From: Candidatus Cloacimonadota bacterium | GTDB taxonomy: Bacteria > Cloacimonadota > Cloacimonadia > Cloacimonadales > Cloacimonadaceae | Reading direction: 5' to 3' | NCBI GenBank assembly: GCA_028683635.1 | Contig: JAQUHL010000024.1 | Span: 1 to 11,585, forward strand | Length of the DNA: 11,585 bases | Shown here: positions 1-8,000 of the stretch, piece by piece | Numbering within the stretch: the first letter of the stretch is position 1 | Layout of the letters: the number at the start of each line of letters is the position of its first letter | Program-made: the position numbers and the translations under genes | The notes under the pieces: model-generated | Told to the model about the DNA's origin: nothing | Seen by the model: the letters and a program-made list of their open reading frames with translations, nothing else | Database searches by the model: none

Positions 1-290
1 GCTACAGGTTCTGCTTGCTCGGTGGAAAGGAGTTCCTCGGGTTCAGGAACAGGTTCTGGTTCAGGTGTGCTTACTGGTTCCTGAATTTGTGCTTCTTCAA
101 CAGGTGTCTCTGGTTCAGGAACCGGCTCTTCGACTATTTCGGCTTGGGGCTCTTCGACAGCATTCTCGGAAACCAGGGTAGTTTCTTCTGTCTTTGTTTC
201 AGTTTCTTGTTTCGACGTAGTTTCCTCGCTGACTTCAACTTCGGTCTCAGTCAATTCGGTTTTGACTTCTTTTTGATCATGAGTTATCAT
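1..290 (-). CDS. Glu/Pro-rich N-terminus of a third operon gene, probably 30S ribosomal protein S1 (partial)
   Basis: An open frame starts with ATG at 290-288 and runs off the left edge without a stop, giving 96 complete codons. A strong Shine-Dalgarno AGGAGG lies at 300-295, 4 nt before the ATG. The ATG overlaps the ispH stop codon (ATGA, 290-287), so translation is probably coupled. The visible protein has no signal peptide. It is low-complexity and strongly acidic, with about 29 Glu and 12 Pro in 96 residues, including Pro-Glu runs such as 'EEPVPEPETPVEE' and 'TPEPEPVPEPEELL'. It is likely a disordered extension. Known context: ribosomal protein S1 (rpsA) often follows cmk and ispH, in some clostridia even fused to ispH, and acidic N-terminal extensions of S1 occur in several phyla. 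The S1 call rests on gene order alone, because no S1 RNA-binding repeat is inside the window. The frame itself is well supported. Confidence 0.7.
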   Translation of the reverse strand, partial: MITHDQKEVKTELTETEVEVSEETTSKQETETKTEETTLVSENAVEEPQAEIVEEPVPEPETPVEEAQIQEPVSTPEPEPVPEPEELLSTEQAEPV

Positions 291-1174
291 GATTCCTCCT
301 TAAACGCGGGTATCTTAGCAATGCTTGTCACAGCATCGCCCTCCCCATATATTTCTTTGATTTTATTGTAAACACGAATGATCATCTCATCAGGAGTGGA
401 GGCTCCGGCACTGAGGCCAATCCTCTGGATGCCTGAAAAGAGATCCCGGACAAGCTCATCCTCGGTTTCGATGTGCAGGGTATTCGTGATCCGGGCACAG
501 AGCTTGGCCAGCATTTTGGTATTGGAGCTGTTCTTCCCGCCGATTATGACCATCAGTTCGCAATGCCTGGCGAGCTCAATCGCCGCCATCTGCCTTTCAG
601 AGGTCGAACTGCAGATGGTATTGAAAGCTCTCAGTTCATTGCAGTGTGGAAGCAGCCTGCCTATTATGGCCGTGAAATCTTCGATGCTCTGAGTGGTCTG
701 TGAGAGCAGGCAAAGCTTCTGCCAATGGCAGGAATCGGTAACCTGATAGTCGTTGAAAATCACTTTTGTCTCTTCATCCCCATAGGAGAGCATTCCAATC
801 ACTTCGGGATGGTTCCCATCTCCAAATATGAGGATTGGATATCCCGCGGCTACCATATCGGCAATAATTTTGTGGGTTTTGTGCACATAGGGACAAGTGG
901 CATCAATCAGCTTGTTCCGGTTCCTGGTAAGAACCTGACGCTGATTTCTGGTGATGCCATGCGAGCGGATATCCACCACTTCACCAACCATTTGGTTACT
1001 ATCCTCGATAGCAGCAATTCCTTTCTTGCGAAGTTGATTTACGATCTGGGTATTGTGGATCAGGGGACCCAGGGTATAGACCCGATCAGTTTCTTGCCTG
1101 GCATCAAGAGCCATCTTGATAGCACGCTTGACGCCAAAACAATATCCGGCACACTTAGCCAGCCAAATTTGCAT
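287..1174 (-). CDS. ispH: 4-hydroxy-3-methylbut-2-enyl diphosphate reductase (IspH/LytB)
   Basis: This is the last enzyme of the MEP isoprenoid pathway. It reductively dehydrates HMBPP to IPP and DMAPP in the cytoplasm using a [4Fe-4S] cluster. The 295-aa protein has the usual bacterial length. The three cluster cysteines are visible: C12 in 'AGYCFGV', C94 in 'DATCPYV' and C188 in 'NTICSST'. The substrate-pocket residues are also in place: H40 ('LGPLIHN'), H122 and E124 ('GNHPEV'), T161 ('SQTTQS'), the 'SSNT' loop at 216-219 and S259 in 'SAGAST'. The ATG at 1174 begins the family-typical 'MQIWLA'. It lies 3 nt after the cmk stop, with only a weak GAGTGAAAG Shine-Dalgarno, so coupling to cmk translation is likely. 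The gene is intact and shows no missing residue. It sits second in the cmk-ispH operon and overlaps the next gene by 4 nt. Confidence 0.97.
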   Translation of the reverse strand: MQIWLAKCAGYCFGVKRAIKMALDARQETDRVYTLGPLIHNTQIVNQLRKKGIAAIEDSNQMVGEVVDIRSHGITRNQRQVLTRNRNKLIDATCPYVHKTHKIIADMVAAGYPILIFGDGNHPEVIGMLSYGDEETKVIFNDYQVTDSCHWQKLCLLSQTTQSIEDFTAIIGRLLPHCNELRAFNTICSSTSERQMAAIELARHCELMVIIGGKNSSNTKMLAKLCARITNTLHIETEDELVRDLFSGIQRIGLSAGASTPDEMIIRVYNKIKEIYGEGDAVTSIAKIPAFKEES

Positions 1175-1177
1175 CTT

Positions 1178-1849
1178 TCACTCTATACACTTAAGAACGT
1201 GGCGGTACAAGACCTCCACCTGTTCGCCGATACTGAGGCTCGTAGTATCGATGATGATCGCATCCGAAGCCGGTATCAAGGGTGCCAGGGCTCTGGTGGA
1301 ATCGTTTTTATCCCTGAGGATCATATCTTTCAGGACTTCATCAAAGCTGCTCTTCAGCCCTTTGGCCTGAAGTTCCTTCCACCTTCGGGTAGCCCTTTCT
1401 TCCGGGCTTGCCAGAAGAAAAAACTTGGCCTCCGCCTGGGGAAAGACCACCGTCCCAATATCCCTGCCATCCAGGATCACTCCTCCCTTCTTTCCCATTT
1501 CCCGCTGTAGTTCGACCATCTTTTTACGGACGGCTCCCAGGGCGGAAATATCAGAAGCCAGGCGGGATATGTGCTCTTCCCGGATAGCATCGCTAACGTC
1601 TTCGCCGTTCATCAGGATCCTGTTTCCGCTTTCGCGGTATTCGATCCCTATGGATAGCTGCTCCAGCATCCTGTCTATGGCAGCAGTATCGGAAAGCAAG
1701 ATTCCCTCCCGATATGCCTTTAGCGCACAGGTTCGGTACATGGCACCCGTGTCAATATATACATACGACATTTTTTTTGCCAAAAGCATGGCAGTGGTGC
1801 TTTTCCCAGAGGAAGCAGGTCCATCTATAGCGATAATTATTCTTTTCAT
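1178..1849 (-). CDS. cmk: Cytidylate kinase (CMP/dCMP kinase)
   Basis: Cytidylate kinase phosphorylates CMP and dCMP with ATP, giving CDP and dCDP in the cytoplasm for pyrimidine nucleotide recycling. The 223-aa protein has the normal length. The Walker A loop 'GPASSGKST' is at residues 10-18, 'YIDTGAMYR' at 31-39 is the conserved NMP-binding start, 'DGRDIGT' at 127-133 contacts the CMP base, and the lid region carries 'RDKNDSTRALAPL' at 179-191, which matches the family pattern RDxxDxxRxxxPL. The chosen ATG at 1849 gives the standard 'MKRIIIAIDGPA' start. Its Shine-Dalgarno is poor. It is the first gene of the minus-strand operon with ispH, diverging from the padR-efflux operon. The complete motif set makes the call secure. 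Confidence 0.96.
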   Translation of the reverse strand: MKRIIIAIDGPASSGKSTTAMLLAKKMSYVYIDTGAMYRTCALKAYREGILLSDTAAIDRMLEQLSIGIEYRESGNRILMNGEDVSDAIREEHISRLASDISALGAVRKKMVELQREMGKKGGVILDGRDIGTVVFPQAEAKFFLLASPEERATRRWKELQAKGLKSSFDEVLKDMILRDKNDSTRALAPLIPASDAIIIDTTSLSIGEQVEVLYRHVLKCIE

Positions 1850-1869
1850 AACAATACTTTAGGTATTTT

Positions 1870-1897
1870 AACATACGTTTTTGTGAGGCTGAATCAA
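1870..1897 (-). promoter_or_regulatory. Candidate promoter of the cmk-ispH operon
   Basis: On the minus strand, TTGATT (1897-1892) and TATGTT (1875-1870) are separated by 16 nt, about 20 nt upstream of the cmk start. Both hexamers deviate from the sigma70 consensus. The left arm of the inverted repeat at 1883-1939 lies across the -35 box and spacer, so a protein bound there could block it. This is a consensus-match inference only. Confidence 0.25.
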
Positions 1898-1939
1898 GTC
1901 AACTTATTTTTTTTCCAAATGCTTGATGGCGAGCCTCAC
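1883..1939. repeat. Imperfect inverted repeat in the divergent cmk/padR intergenic region
   Basis: GTGAGGCT (1883-1890) is the exact reverse complement of AGCCTCAC (1932-1939). Inside it ATCAAG (1893-1898) pairs with CTTGAT (1922-1927). The two stems of 8 and 6 bp are separated by a 2/4-nt internal loop, with a 23-nt T-rich loop in the middle. It has no T-run on its 3' side in either direction, so it is not a convincing intrinsic terminator. It sits between two divergent genes and overlaps the candidate cmk promoter, which fits an operator, possibly for the PadR regulator next door. The half-sites do not resemble the commonly described ATGT/ACAT PadR half-sites, so the binding partner is open. 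Confidence 0.5.
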
Positions 1940-1960
1940 TTTCCCCGCCATATATTCTTT

Positions 1961-1991
1961 TTGCAAGTATTAGAAAGTTGATTAGTATATG
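1961..1991 (+). promoter_or_regulatory. Weak candidate promoter of the padR-efflux operon
   Basis: TTGCAA (1961-1966) precedes GTATAT/TATATG (1985-1991) by 18-19 nt, about 35 nt before the padR start. The -35 and -10 matches are moderate and the spacing is long. It is the best sigma70-like pair between the inverted repeat and padR, but the support is thin. Confidence 0.2.
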
Positions 1992-2025
1992 GTGATGTAA
2001 TGAAAACCAACATTGAGGTATAAGT

Positions 2026-2610
2026 ATGTCCAAAATCCGGCTTGTAGCACTGGGCTTCCTGAATGCCGAGTGCTTATACGGTTACAAAATTGGCCAGTTG
2101 GTAGAACAATATGGCCTGCCTTTTTGGTCTGATATAAACCTTGCTTCGATCTACAAAGCCCTTACAGCCTTGGAAAAAGCTGGCTACACAAAGGGAATGG
2201 AACAGCGGGAAGGCAACAATCCGCCCCGCATGGTCTATCAGATTACAAACAAGGGGAAGGCCTATCTCCAGAAACTGGTAAAGGCTTATCTCTCCTCTAC
2301 CCCAAACCTCGAACGGGAATGGTGGTTAGCTCTCTTTTTCGGGCGCCGGATGATAAGCAAGGAAGAGCTTTCCACCTATCTTGACATCCGCATTGCCCAA
2401 ATCAAGGAATTGGAAAAGACTCTCAAAGAGCATTCAGAAAACCAGAGCGATTGCCCGGATCCCTTTCTCTCCTTTATCTTCGAGCACCAGATGAGCCTGG
2501 GTGAACGGTTCCTCAAGGCCGAACACAAGAACCTTCTGGAGCTCGCAACGGACATTTCGGCCAATAAGCATGATGATTATTTCAGACCCGCAGGAGACAA
2601 ACTCAAATGA
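2026..2610 (+). CDS. PadR-family transcriptional regulator of the efflux operon
   Basis: This is a 194-aa winged-helix DNA-binding protein. Residues 3-85 form the PadR-type wHTH: 'LYGYKIGQLVEQYGL' (17-31), the recognition region 'LASIYKALTALEKAGYTKG' (39-57) and the wing 'NPPRMVYQITNKG' (65-77). Residues 95-175 are helix-rich and correspond to the PadR C-terminal dimerisation domain, with a charged segment 'QIKELEKTLKEHSENQ'. It is longer than minimal PadR proteins (about 110 aa) and fits the longer, two-domain class. GAGG at 2015-2018 lies 7 nt before the ATG. Known: PadR proteins often repress neighbouring efflux or transporter genes and release DNA on binding a small molecule. Its stop overlaps the start of the TolC gene by 4 nt, so it is the first gene of the operon, which implies autoregulation. 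The ligand is unknown. Confidence 0.93.
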   Translation: MSKIRLVALGFLNAECLYGYKIGQLVEQYGLPFWSDINLASIYKALTALEKAGYTKGMEQREGNNPPRMVYQITNKGKAYLQKLVKAYLSSTPNLEREWWLALFFGRRMISKEELSTYLDIRIAQIKELEKTLKEHSENQSDCPDPFLSFIFEHQMSLGERFLKAEHKNLLELATDISANKHDDYFRPAGDKLK

Positions 2611-3968
2611 AAATATACAAGTTTTTGATCCCCTTTTTATTGATCTGTCCTATCCTTGTTGCTCAAAATATTGATCTGGGAAGCATCAGGAGCATCAGCC
2701 TGGAGGAAGCCCGGCAGAAAGCTCTGGCTCAAAACTCCTCCTACAAGGCTCAGGAATCTTCTCTGGAAGCGGCCAGATGGAGCAAAACTGCTGCCCAGTC
2801 ATCCTTCCTTCCCAGCCTGAATTTGGGAGCCAGCTATCTGTGGATGGATCCTGCCACCACCATTCAGAGTGGCAGCCAAAGCATCAAGCTTAACAACGAT
2901 TTCCGCACGATTTCTCTCACCCTTTCCCAGCCCCTCTATACTGGAGGCAAGCTCTGGCAGGCATACAAAATCGCCCGGAGCAATGAGGACATTCAGAAGC
3001 TCAGCCTTGAAAGCAAGCGCTATTCCCTGATCAGCGAGGTCGAAAGCAAATACCTGGCCATCCTGCGGCTCAAGAGCCTCTATGAAATTAGCCAGCAGGA
3101 ACTTAGCACAGCCTCGGACAATCTGGAAATAGCTTTGCTAAAGATGCAAACTGGATTGATCGCCAGAGCTGAATACCTGCGCTTCCAGGCCAATGTGGCA
3201 AACAAGGAAGTAGCTCTCCTGGCAGCTCAAACCTCTCTGCAGCTTGCCTTGCAGGATTTTGCAAACTACTTGAACGAGCCGGATCTGCTGCTTCCCCGGG
3301 AACTGGATATCGAAGCTGAGGAAGTGCTCATCCAAAAACTGAGATTACTCGATCTCGACCAAACGCAGGCTCTGATTGGTAAAGCGCTGGTTCAAACCCA
3401 GGACCGCAACCTGAACCTCAAGGTTCTGAGCAAAACCCAGGATCTGAGCGAACGTGCCTATAAAATAGCTAAAGCAGCCTTTCTGCCCACTCTCATTTTG
3501 AGCGGCAGCAGAAACTATGAGGAAAATGGCATAGACCGCTACGACTTTTCCGCCTCCAATCAGATCATGCTCAATGCCAGCCTGCCGATCCTGCCCTTTC
3601 TGGGGAACTATGCAAACCTGAAAAAGGCCAAATCGGATGTCCAGCGAACCAGGCTGGAGGCCAGAAGCGTGAGCGATGGCATCAGGCTCGGCACCCAAAG
3701 CGCCGTCACAAACTGGGTGAACGCTGCCAAACAAATCAAAAGCTCCGAGCTTGCCCTGGAATATTCCCTCGAAATGTATCAGCAAATGAAAGAGCGTTAC
3801 AACCAAAACCTGCTTTCCTCGATTGAGCTGTTGGATGCTGAACTGATGCTCTCCGCAGCCAGACTGAACGCCACCAATGCCCGCCACGCCTATTTTCAGA
3901 GCCGGACTGCCCTGATGCAGATTTTGGCTCTGGAAGATCCCCGTACTCTCGAATCCATTTTGAACTAA
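2607..3968 (+). CDS. TolC-family outer-membrane efflux protein
   Basis: This is the 453-aa outer-membrane and periplasmic channel of a tripartite exporter. An N-terminal signal peptide is visible at residues 1-20 ('KFLIPFLLICPILVAQ'), probably cut after Ala19 or Gln20. Two OEP-type halves follow. The first holds 'SFLPSLNLGASYLW' and 'LSQPLYTGGKL' (107-117), the second 'AFLPTLILSGSRNY' and 'ASLPILPFLGNYANLKKA', each followed by long amphipathic helices rich in Ala, Leu and Gln. This is the duplicated beta-hairpin plus coiled-coil pattern of TolC/OprM/CusC. Near the C-terminus 'YNQNLLSSIELLDAELML' is the familiar closing helix. The start overlaps the padR stop (ATGA), with AGGAG at 2592-2596. 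The adaptor gene begins 9 nt after the stop. The specific family member is not identifiable. Confidence 0.93.
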   Translation: MKIYKFLIPFLLICPILVAQNIDLGSIRSISLEEARQKALAQNSSYKAQESSLEAARWSKTAAQSSFLPSLNLGASYLWMDPATTIQSGSQSIKLNNDFRTISLTLSQPLYTGGKLWQAYKIARSNEDIQKLSLESKRYSLISEVESKYLAILRLKSLYEISQQELSTASDNLEIALLKMQTGLIARAEYLRFQANVANKEVALLAAQTSLQLALQDFANYLNEPDLLLPRELDIEAEEVLIQKLRLLDLDQTQALIGKALVQTQDRNLNLKVLSKTQDLSERAYKIAKAAFLPTLILSGSRNYEENGIDRYDFSASNQIMLNASLPILPFLGNYANLKKAKSDVQRTRLEARSVSDGIRLGTQSAVTNWVNAAKQIKSSELALEYSLEMYQQMKERYNQNLLSSIELLDAELMLSAARLNATNARHAYFQSRTALMQILALEDPRTLESILN

Positions 3969-3977
3969 GGAGAACCC

Positions 3978-5051
3978 ATGAAATCCCGATTTTTACTGAT
4001 CCCAATTCTGTTTCTGATAATACTATCCGCCTGCAACAAACAGAAAGCCGGCCCCGCCCCAAATGCCAGAGATGAAAGCCAGCCCGTGGTGGTGGAAGAA
4101 CTCAGCCTCCGCTCTCTGGATGAATATATCCGGGTATCCGGAAAGCTGGAGGGAATCACCGATATCAGCATGAGCAGCGAAGCCTCCGGACGTATTCTTA
4201 CCCTCTATAAAAAGCTGGGCGACAGTGTCTCCAAAGGCGAAAGAATTGGCATGATAGACAACGAAATCCTGAAGATCAGCCTCGACCAGGCAGAAGCTGC
4301 CAAACTTGCAGCCCAATCCTCCCTGGAAAATGCCGAACGGAACCAGAACTATGCTCTGGCCTCCAAAGCCAAAAACCTGATCTCAGATACTGAATACAAC
4401 AATTTCCTCACCGCCTACAAAGCTGCCAAAGCTTCCTTTGACGGTGCCAAGGCTGCTCATGAAAGAGCTTTACAAGCATATCAGAATTCCTACCTCGTTG
4501 CCCCTGAAGCCGGGACGATCTCAAACCTCTTTGTCAAAACCGGCCAGGTGATCTCGATCGGCACCCCCATTGCCAACATCACAGATGCCTCGACCCTGAT
4601 CCTGAAAACCGGCGTTGGAGAAAGCCAGATATCCAAGCTGAAAAAAGGCCAAAGCGTTGAACTCACCAGATCTGGCAATTCCCGCACTTACAAAGGTGTG
4701 ATCCGGGGCTTTGGCAACCGCCCCTTAAGCGGAACTGCTTCCTACCCTGTGGAAATCTCGATCCTGAACAAGGCCGATCTGCTCCCCGGCATGGTAGTCT
4801 CTGCCAGGATTCTGACGGAGCAATACAAGGATCTGCTCTATACCCCCATCACCAATATCCTGAAAGAATATGACAAGAACTATCTATTTGTAATCACAGA
4901 TGATAACATTGCCGAAAAGCGTGAGATAACTCTGGGAAGAACCATTGCCGAGAATGTGGAGATCACCTCCGGAGCTGCAACTGGGGATAGAATCGTCACC
5001 ACCGGTATCGAAAATCTCGAAGACGGCTCGAAAGTTAACATCAGGCAGTAA
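3978..5051 (+). CDS. RND efflux periplasmic adaptor (membrane fusion protein), lipoprotein
   Basis: This is a 357-aa adaptor bridging the RND pump and the TolC channel. A lipobox 'LSAC' puts the acylated cysteine at C19, so it is probably anchored in the inner membrane as in AcrA. Domain order is as follows: first lipoyl half 'EASGRILTLYKKLGDSVSKG' (68-87) continuing to 'ERIGMID'; an alpha-helical hairpin rich in Ala, Lys and Gln (about 97-168); second lipoyl half starting 'LVAPEAGTISNLFVKTGQ' (173-190); beta-barrel (about 206-280); membrane-proximal domain (about 283-357) ending 'TGIENLEDGSKVNIRQ'. AGGAG at 3968-3972 is 5 nt before the ATG. The helical hairpin is short, as in many HAE-type adaptors of the FCB group. 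It lies 9 nt after the tolC-like gene and 11 nt before the pump gene, so it is co-transcribed with both. Confidence 0.95.
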   Translation: MKSRFLLIPILFLIILSACNKQKAGPAPNARDESQPVVVEELSLRSLDEYIRVSGKLEGITDISMSSEASGRILTLYKKLGDSVSKGERIGMIDNEILKISLDQAEAAKLAAQSSLENAERNQNYALASKAKNLISDTEYNNFLTAYKAAKASFDGAKAAHERALQAYQNSYLVAPEAGTISNLFVKTGQVISIGTPIANITDASTLILKTGVGESQISKLKKGQSVELTRSGNSRTYKGVIRGFGNRPLSGTASYPVEISILNKADLLPGMVVSARILTEQYKDLLYTPITNILKEYDKNYLFVITDDNIAEKREITLGRTIAENVEITSGAATGDRIVTTGIENLEDGSKVNIRQ

Positions 5052-5062
5052 GTGGAGGTGAT

Positions 5063-8000
5063 GTGTTTTCTATATCCAAGACAGCTTTGAACTATTCCAT
5101 CCTGGTCAATATGATCACGCTTGCCATCCTGCTTTTTGGGATCGTATCGATGGTCACCCTGCCCCGGGAGGAGTTTCCCGCCGTGGATTTTGGCAGCACC
5201 ATCGTGGTGGTTGCCTACCCAGGTGTATCTTCTGCCGAGATTGAACAACTGATCGTCCACAAAATCGAAGTTGAATTAAGTGACCTCGAGGATCTGGATT
5301 ATCTTAGTGCCTCCGCTGAAGAAGGACGTGCCACTGTAAGAGTGGTCTTCACCTCCGCTGTCAGTTCCGAAGAAGCCTTCGACAGAGTCAGCCGGGAAAT
5401 GAACAAAATCACAGACCTTCCCAAGGATGCCATCGATCCGGTGATAATCAGGCTCAATATGAGAGAGGTAAATCCCATCTCCCAGGTCGTGGTAGGCGGA
5501 GATAGCTTCGATGCCATGACTCTCAGGGACATCAGTGAAAACCTGAAGGATGGCATTCTGGAAGTGGACGGCATCTCCAAGGTGGAAATGATCGGGGATC
5601 GTGAACGCCAGGTCTGGGTGGATGTTGACCAGGCCCGTCTTGATGCCTACGGGCTTTCTTTGAGTGATCTATCCTCTGCCATCGGTGGCAGAAACCTGAA
5701 TCTTCCCGGAGGTTCGGCAAAGTTCGGGAAGGTGGAATTCCTGGTTCGAACCCTGGGTGAATTCAATTCCACCGAAGAAATCGCCTCGTTGATTGTGCGC
5801 TCGGACGAAAGTGGCAGAACCATCCTCCTTTCGGATGTGGCCGCTGTTAAAGATACCCTTGAAAAGCCCCAGACCATTGCCAGATTGAATGGCAGCGAAT
5901 CCATCTCCATCTTTCTCTATAAAAAAGCGGATAGCAACATCATCAAAGTAATGAAAGATGTCCGCGCCTACGTTGCTGAGTTCAAGAACGGCATCCCCGG
6001 GCTAAAGATCAGCGTGCGCAACGACGGTGCCATAGATGTTAAAAACGGCATCAACGCCCTGGGCAAGAATGCCGTCATCGGTATCTTGCTCGTCTTTATT
6101 GCACTTTTCGTTTTCCTGGGCTGGCGCAATGCCATTCTCGCCTCTTTTGGCATCCCGCTTTCCATCCTCATAACTTTCATCCTGATGCCGGCTTTTGACG
6201 TCACCCTCAATAACCTCACAATCTTTGGCTTCATCATCGTGGTGGGTATGGTGGTGGATAATTCGATCGTCGTCCTGGAGAACATCCATAGGCTCAAAGA
6301 AGATGGATACTGTCACCGGGATGCCATTGTCATGGGTGTTGACCAGGTCATCTCCCCTGTTTTTGCCTCGACCCTGACCACGGTTGCCGCCTTTATGCCC
6401 ATGTTGCTTCTGGGCGGGATCATGGGTAGTTTTTTGGGGGTCTTCCCCATAGTGGTGAGCATTGCCCTGTTGGGATCCTGGTTCCAGTCTATGGTCGTGC
6501 TTCCCAACAATACTTATCAATTTGCCAAAAGAGACCCCCAACAGCAGGATAGAAGCTCCAGAATCATCGGCCCGCTCATCAAAATCTACCGTAAGCTGGT
6601 TACCAAAGCCCTGCACCACAGGCAAATTGCCATTTGGTCGGCATTGGGCTTGCTGATCATCTCCTTCCTCGTCCTGGGTTCGGGAGCAATCAGATTCGAG
6701 TTCTTCCCCTCTTCCGCTTCCCAGACCATTTCCCTCCAGTTGGAAACCCCTGTTGGCTCCACACTTGAGGAAACTGAGCTTATTGTCTCCCAAGTCGAGG
6801 ATTTCATTCTCAATATGCCGGAAAAGGAGGATGTGGAATTCGTGGTGGGCAATGTCGGCGCCATGGGTGGCGAAGTTCAGCGCAATTTTTCCACCAACAA
6901 TGCCCAGGTCAATATCGATCTCGTTGATCTCAAAGCCATGAAACATAGCCACGACCAAATCCGATCTTCCATCCGAAACTATCTGGAAAAGCTCCCTGGG
7001 CTTTATTCCTATAAATTTGCCCAGGGACAAAGCGGCCCCCCCATCGGCAACGATGTGGAGCTTCGCATCAAGGGAGAAAGCCTCGAACGCCTCAGTTATA
7101 TAGCTGAGATCGTTAAAGGCTATCTAAAAGAGATTCCGGGTGTTACGGATATTGATGACAGCCTGGACAAAGGCAAAAAAGAAGTGCGAATCATTCCCCG
7201 GCACGATGTATTGGCCATGTATGGCTTCTCAGTATCCCAGATCGCTTCCACCATCAGAATGGCTTCATCTGGAAGCGAGGTAAGCAAATATCGCGGTGAG
7301 GGAGTGGATGAATATCCCATCCTCCTCAAACTCTCAGATGACTATACCCTGGATCTGGAAAACCTCAAAGACCTTAAGATCCGCTCCAGCAGTGGCAATC
7401 TTGTGGCCATCAGGGATCTCGCCGAATTTGAGATTACATCCTCGCTTTCCAGAATCGAACACCGGGATCTGGATCGGGTCATTTCGGTTACAGCCGCCGT
7501 CAGCAGCTATCTGGAAAACGGCAAAACCAAGCGCCGCAGCACCTCAGAGGTCTTTTCCTTGCTGATGGGAAACAAGCTCACCGGTGAAAAGGGTATGCTG
7601 GATGGCTTTTCTCAACGCTTCCCGGGCTATAGCCTCGAAAGCGGTGGAGTCCAGGAAGAGCAGAGAAAAAGCTACACCTCGCTCTATAAGCTCTTTGCCC
7701 TGGCCTTGCTGGTGATCTTTACCATCCTTGCTTCCCAATTTAAGAGCTATGTCCAGCCCCTGATCGTGATGATGACTATTCCCTTCGCATTCATCGGGGT
7801 GATTTTTGGCTTGTTGGTAACCGGCTTGCCTTTTTCGCTCAATACTTTGATTTCGGTAGTCGCCCTCGCAGGTGTGGTGGTCAACAACGCCATTATCCTG
7901 ATCGATTTTATCAATACTGAGAGGGAAAAAGGTTCCGACCGCTGGCACGCCATCATCAATAGCGGCTCTGCCAGGCTAAGGCCTATTTTGCTTACCACTA

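Noticed and set aside
287..293. IspH fused to the following protein as in some clostridia
   Set aside because: A TGA stop is present at 289-287 and the next gene has its own AGGAGG and ATG, so the two are overlapping but separate genes.
15..371. Plus-strand frame rich in Phe, Arg and Gly at the left end
   Set aside because: It is antisense to the Glu/Pro-rich gene on the minus strand, and its aromatic repeats are just the complement of Glu/Pro codons. It has no ribosome binding site and runs into ispH.
725..1510. 261-codon plus-strand frame opposite ispH and cmk
   Set aside because: It spans the junction of two secure genes on the opposite strand, has no recognisable domain and no ribosome binding site, so it is a shadow.
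1995..2014. ATGT-N11-ACAT and AATG-N8-CATT half-sites before padR as a PadR operator
   Set aside because: The two pairs have different symmetry centres, the half-sites are only 4 bp, and such matches are expected by chance in AT-rich DNA.
6002..7030. 342-codon minus-strand frame inside the RND pump gene
   Set aside because: The product is rich in His, Asp and Gly with no domain and lies wholly opposite a well-supported pump gene. Long antisense frames are expected in such GC-biased coding sequence.
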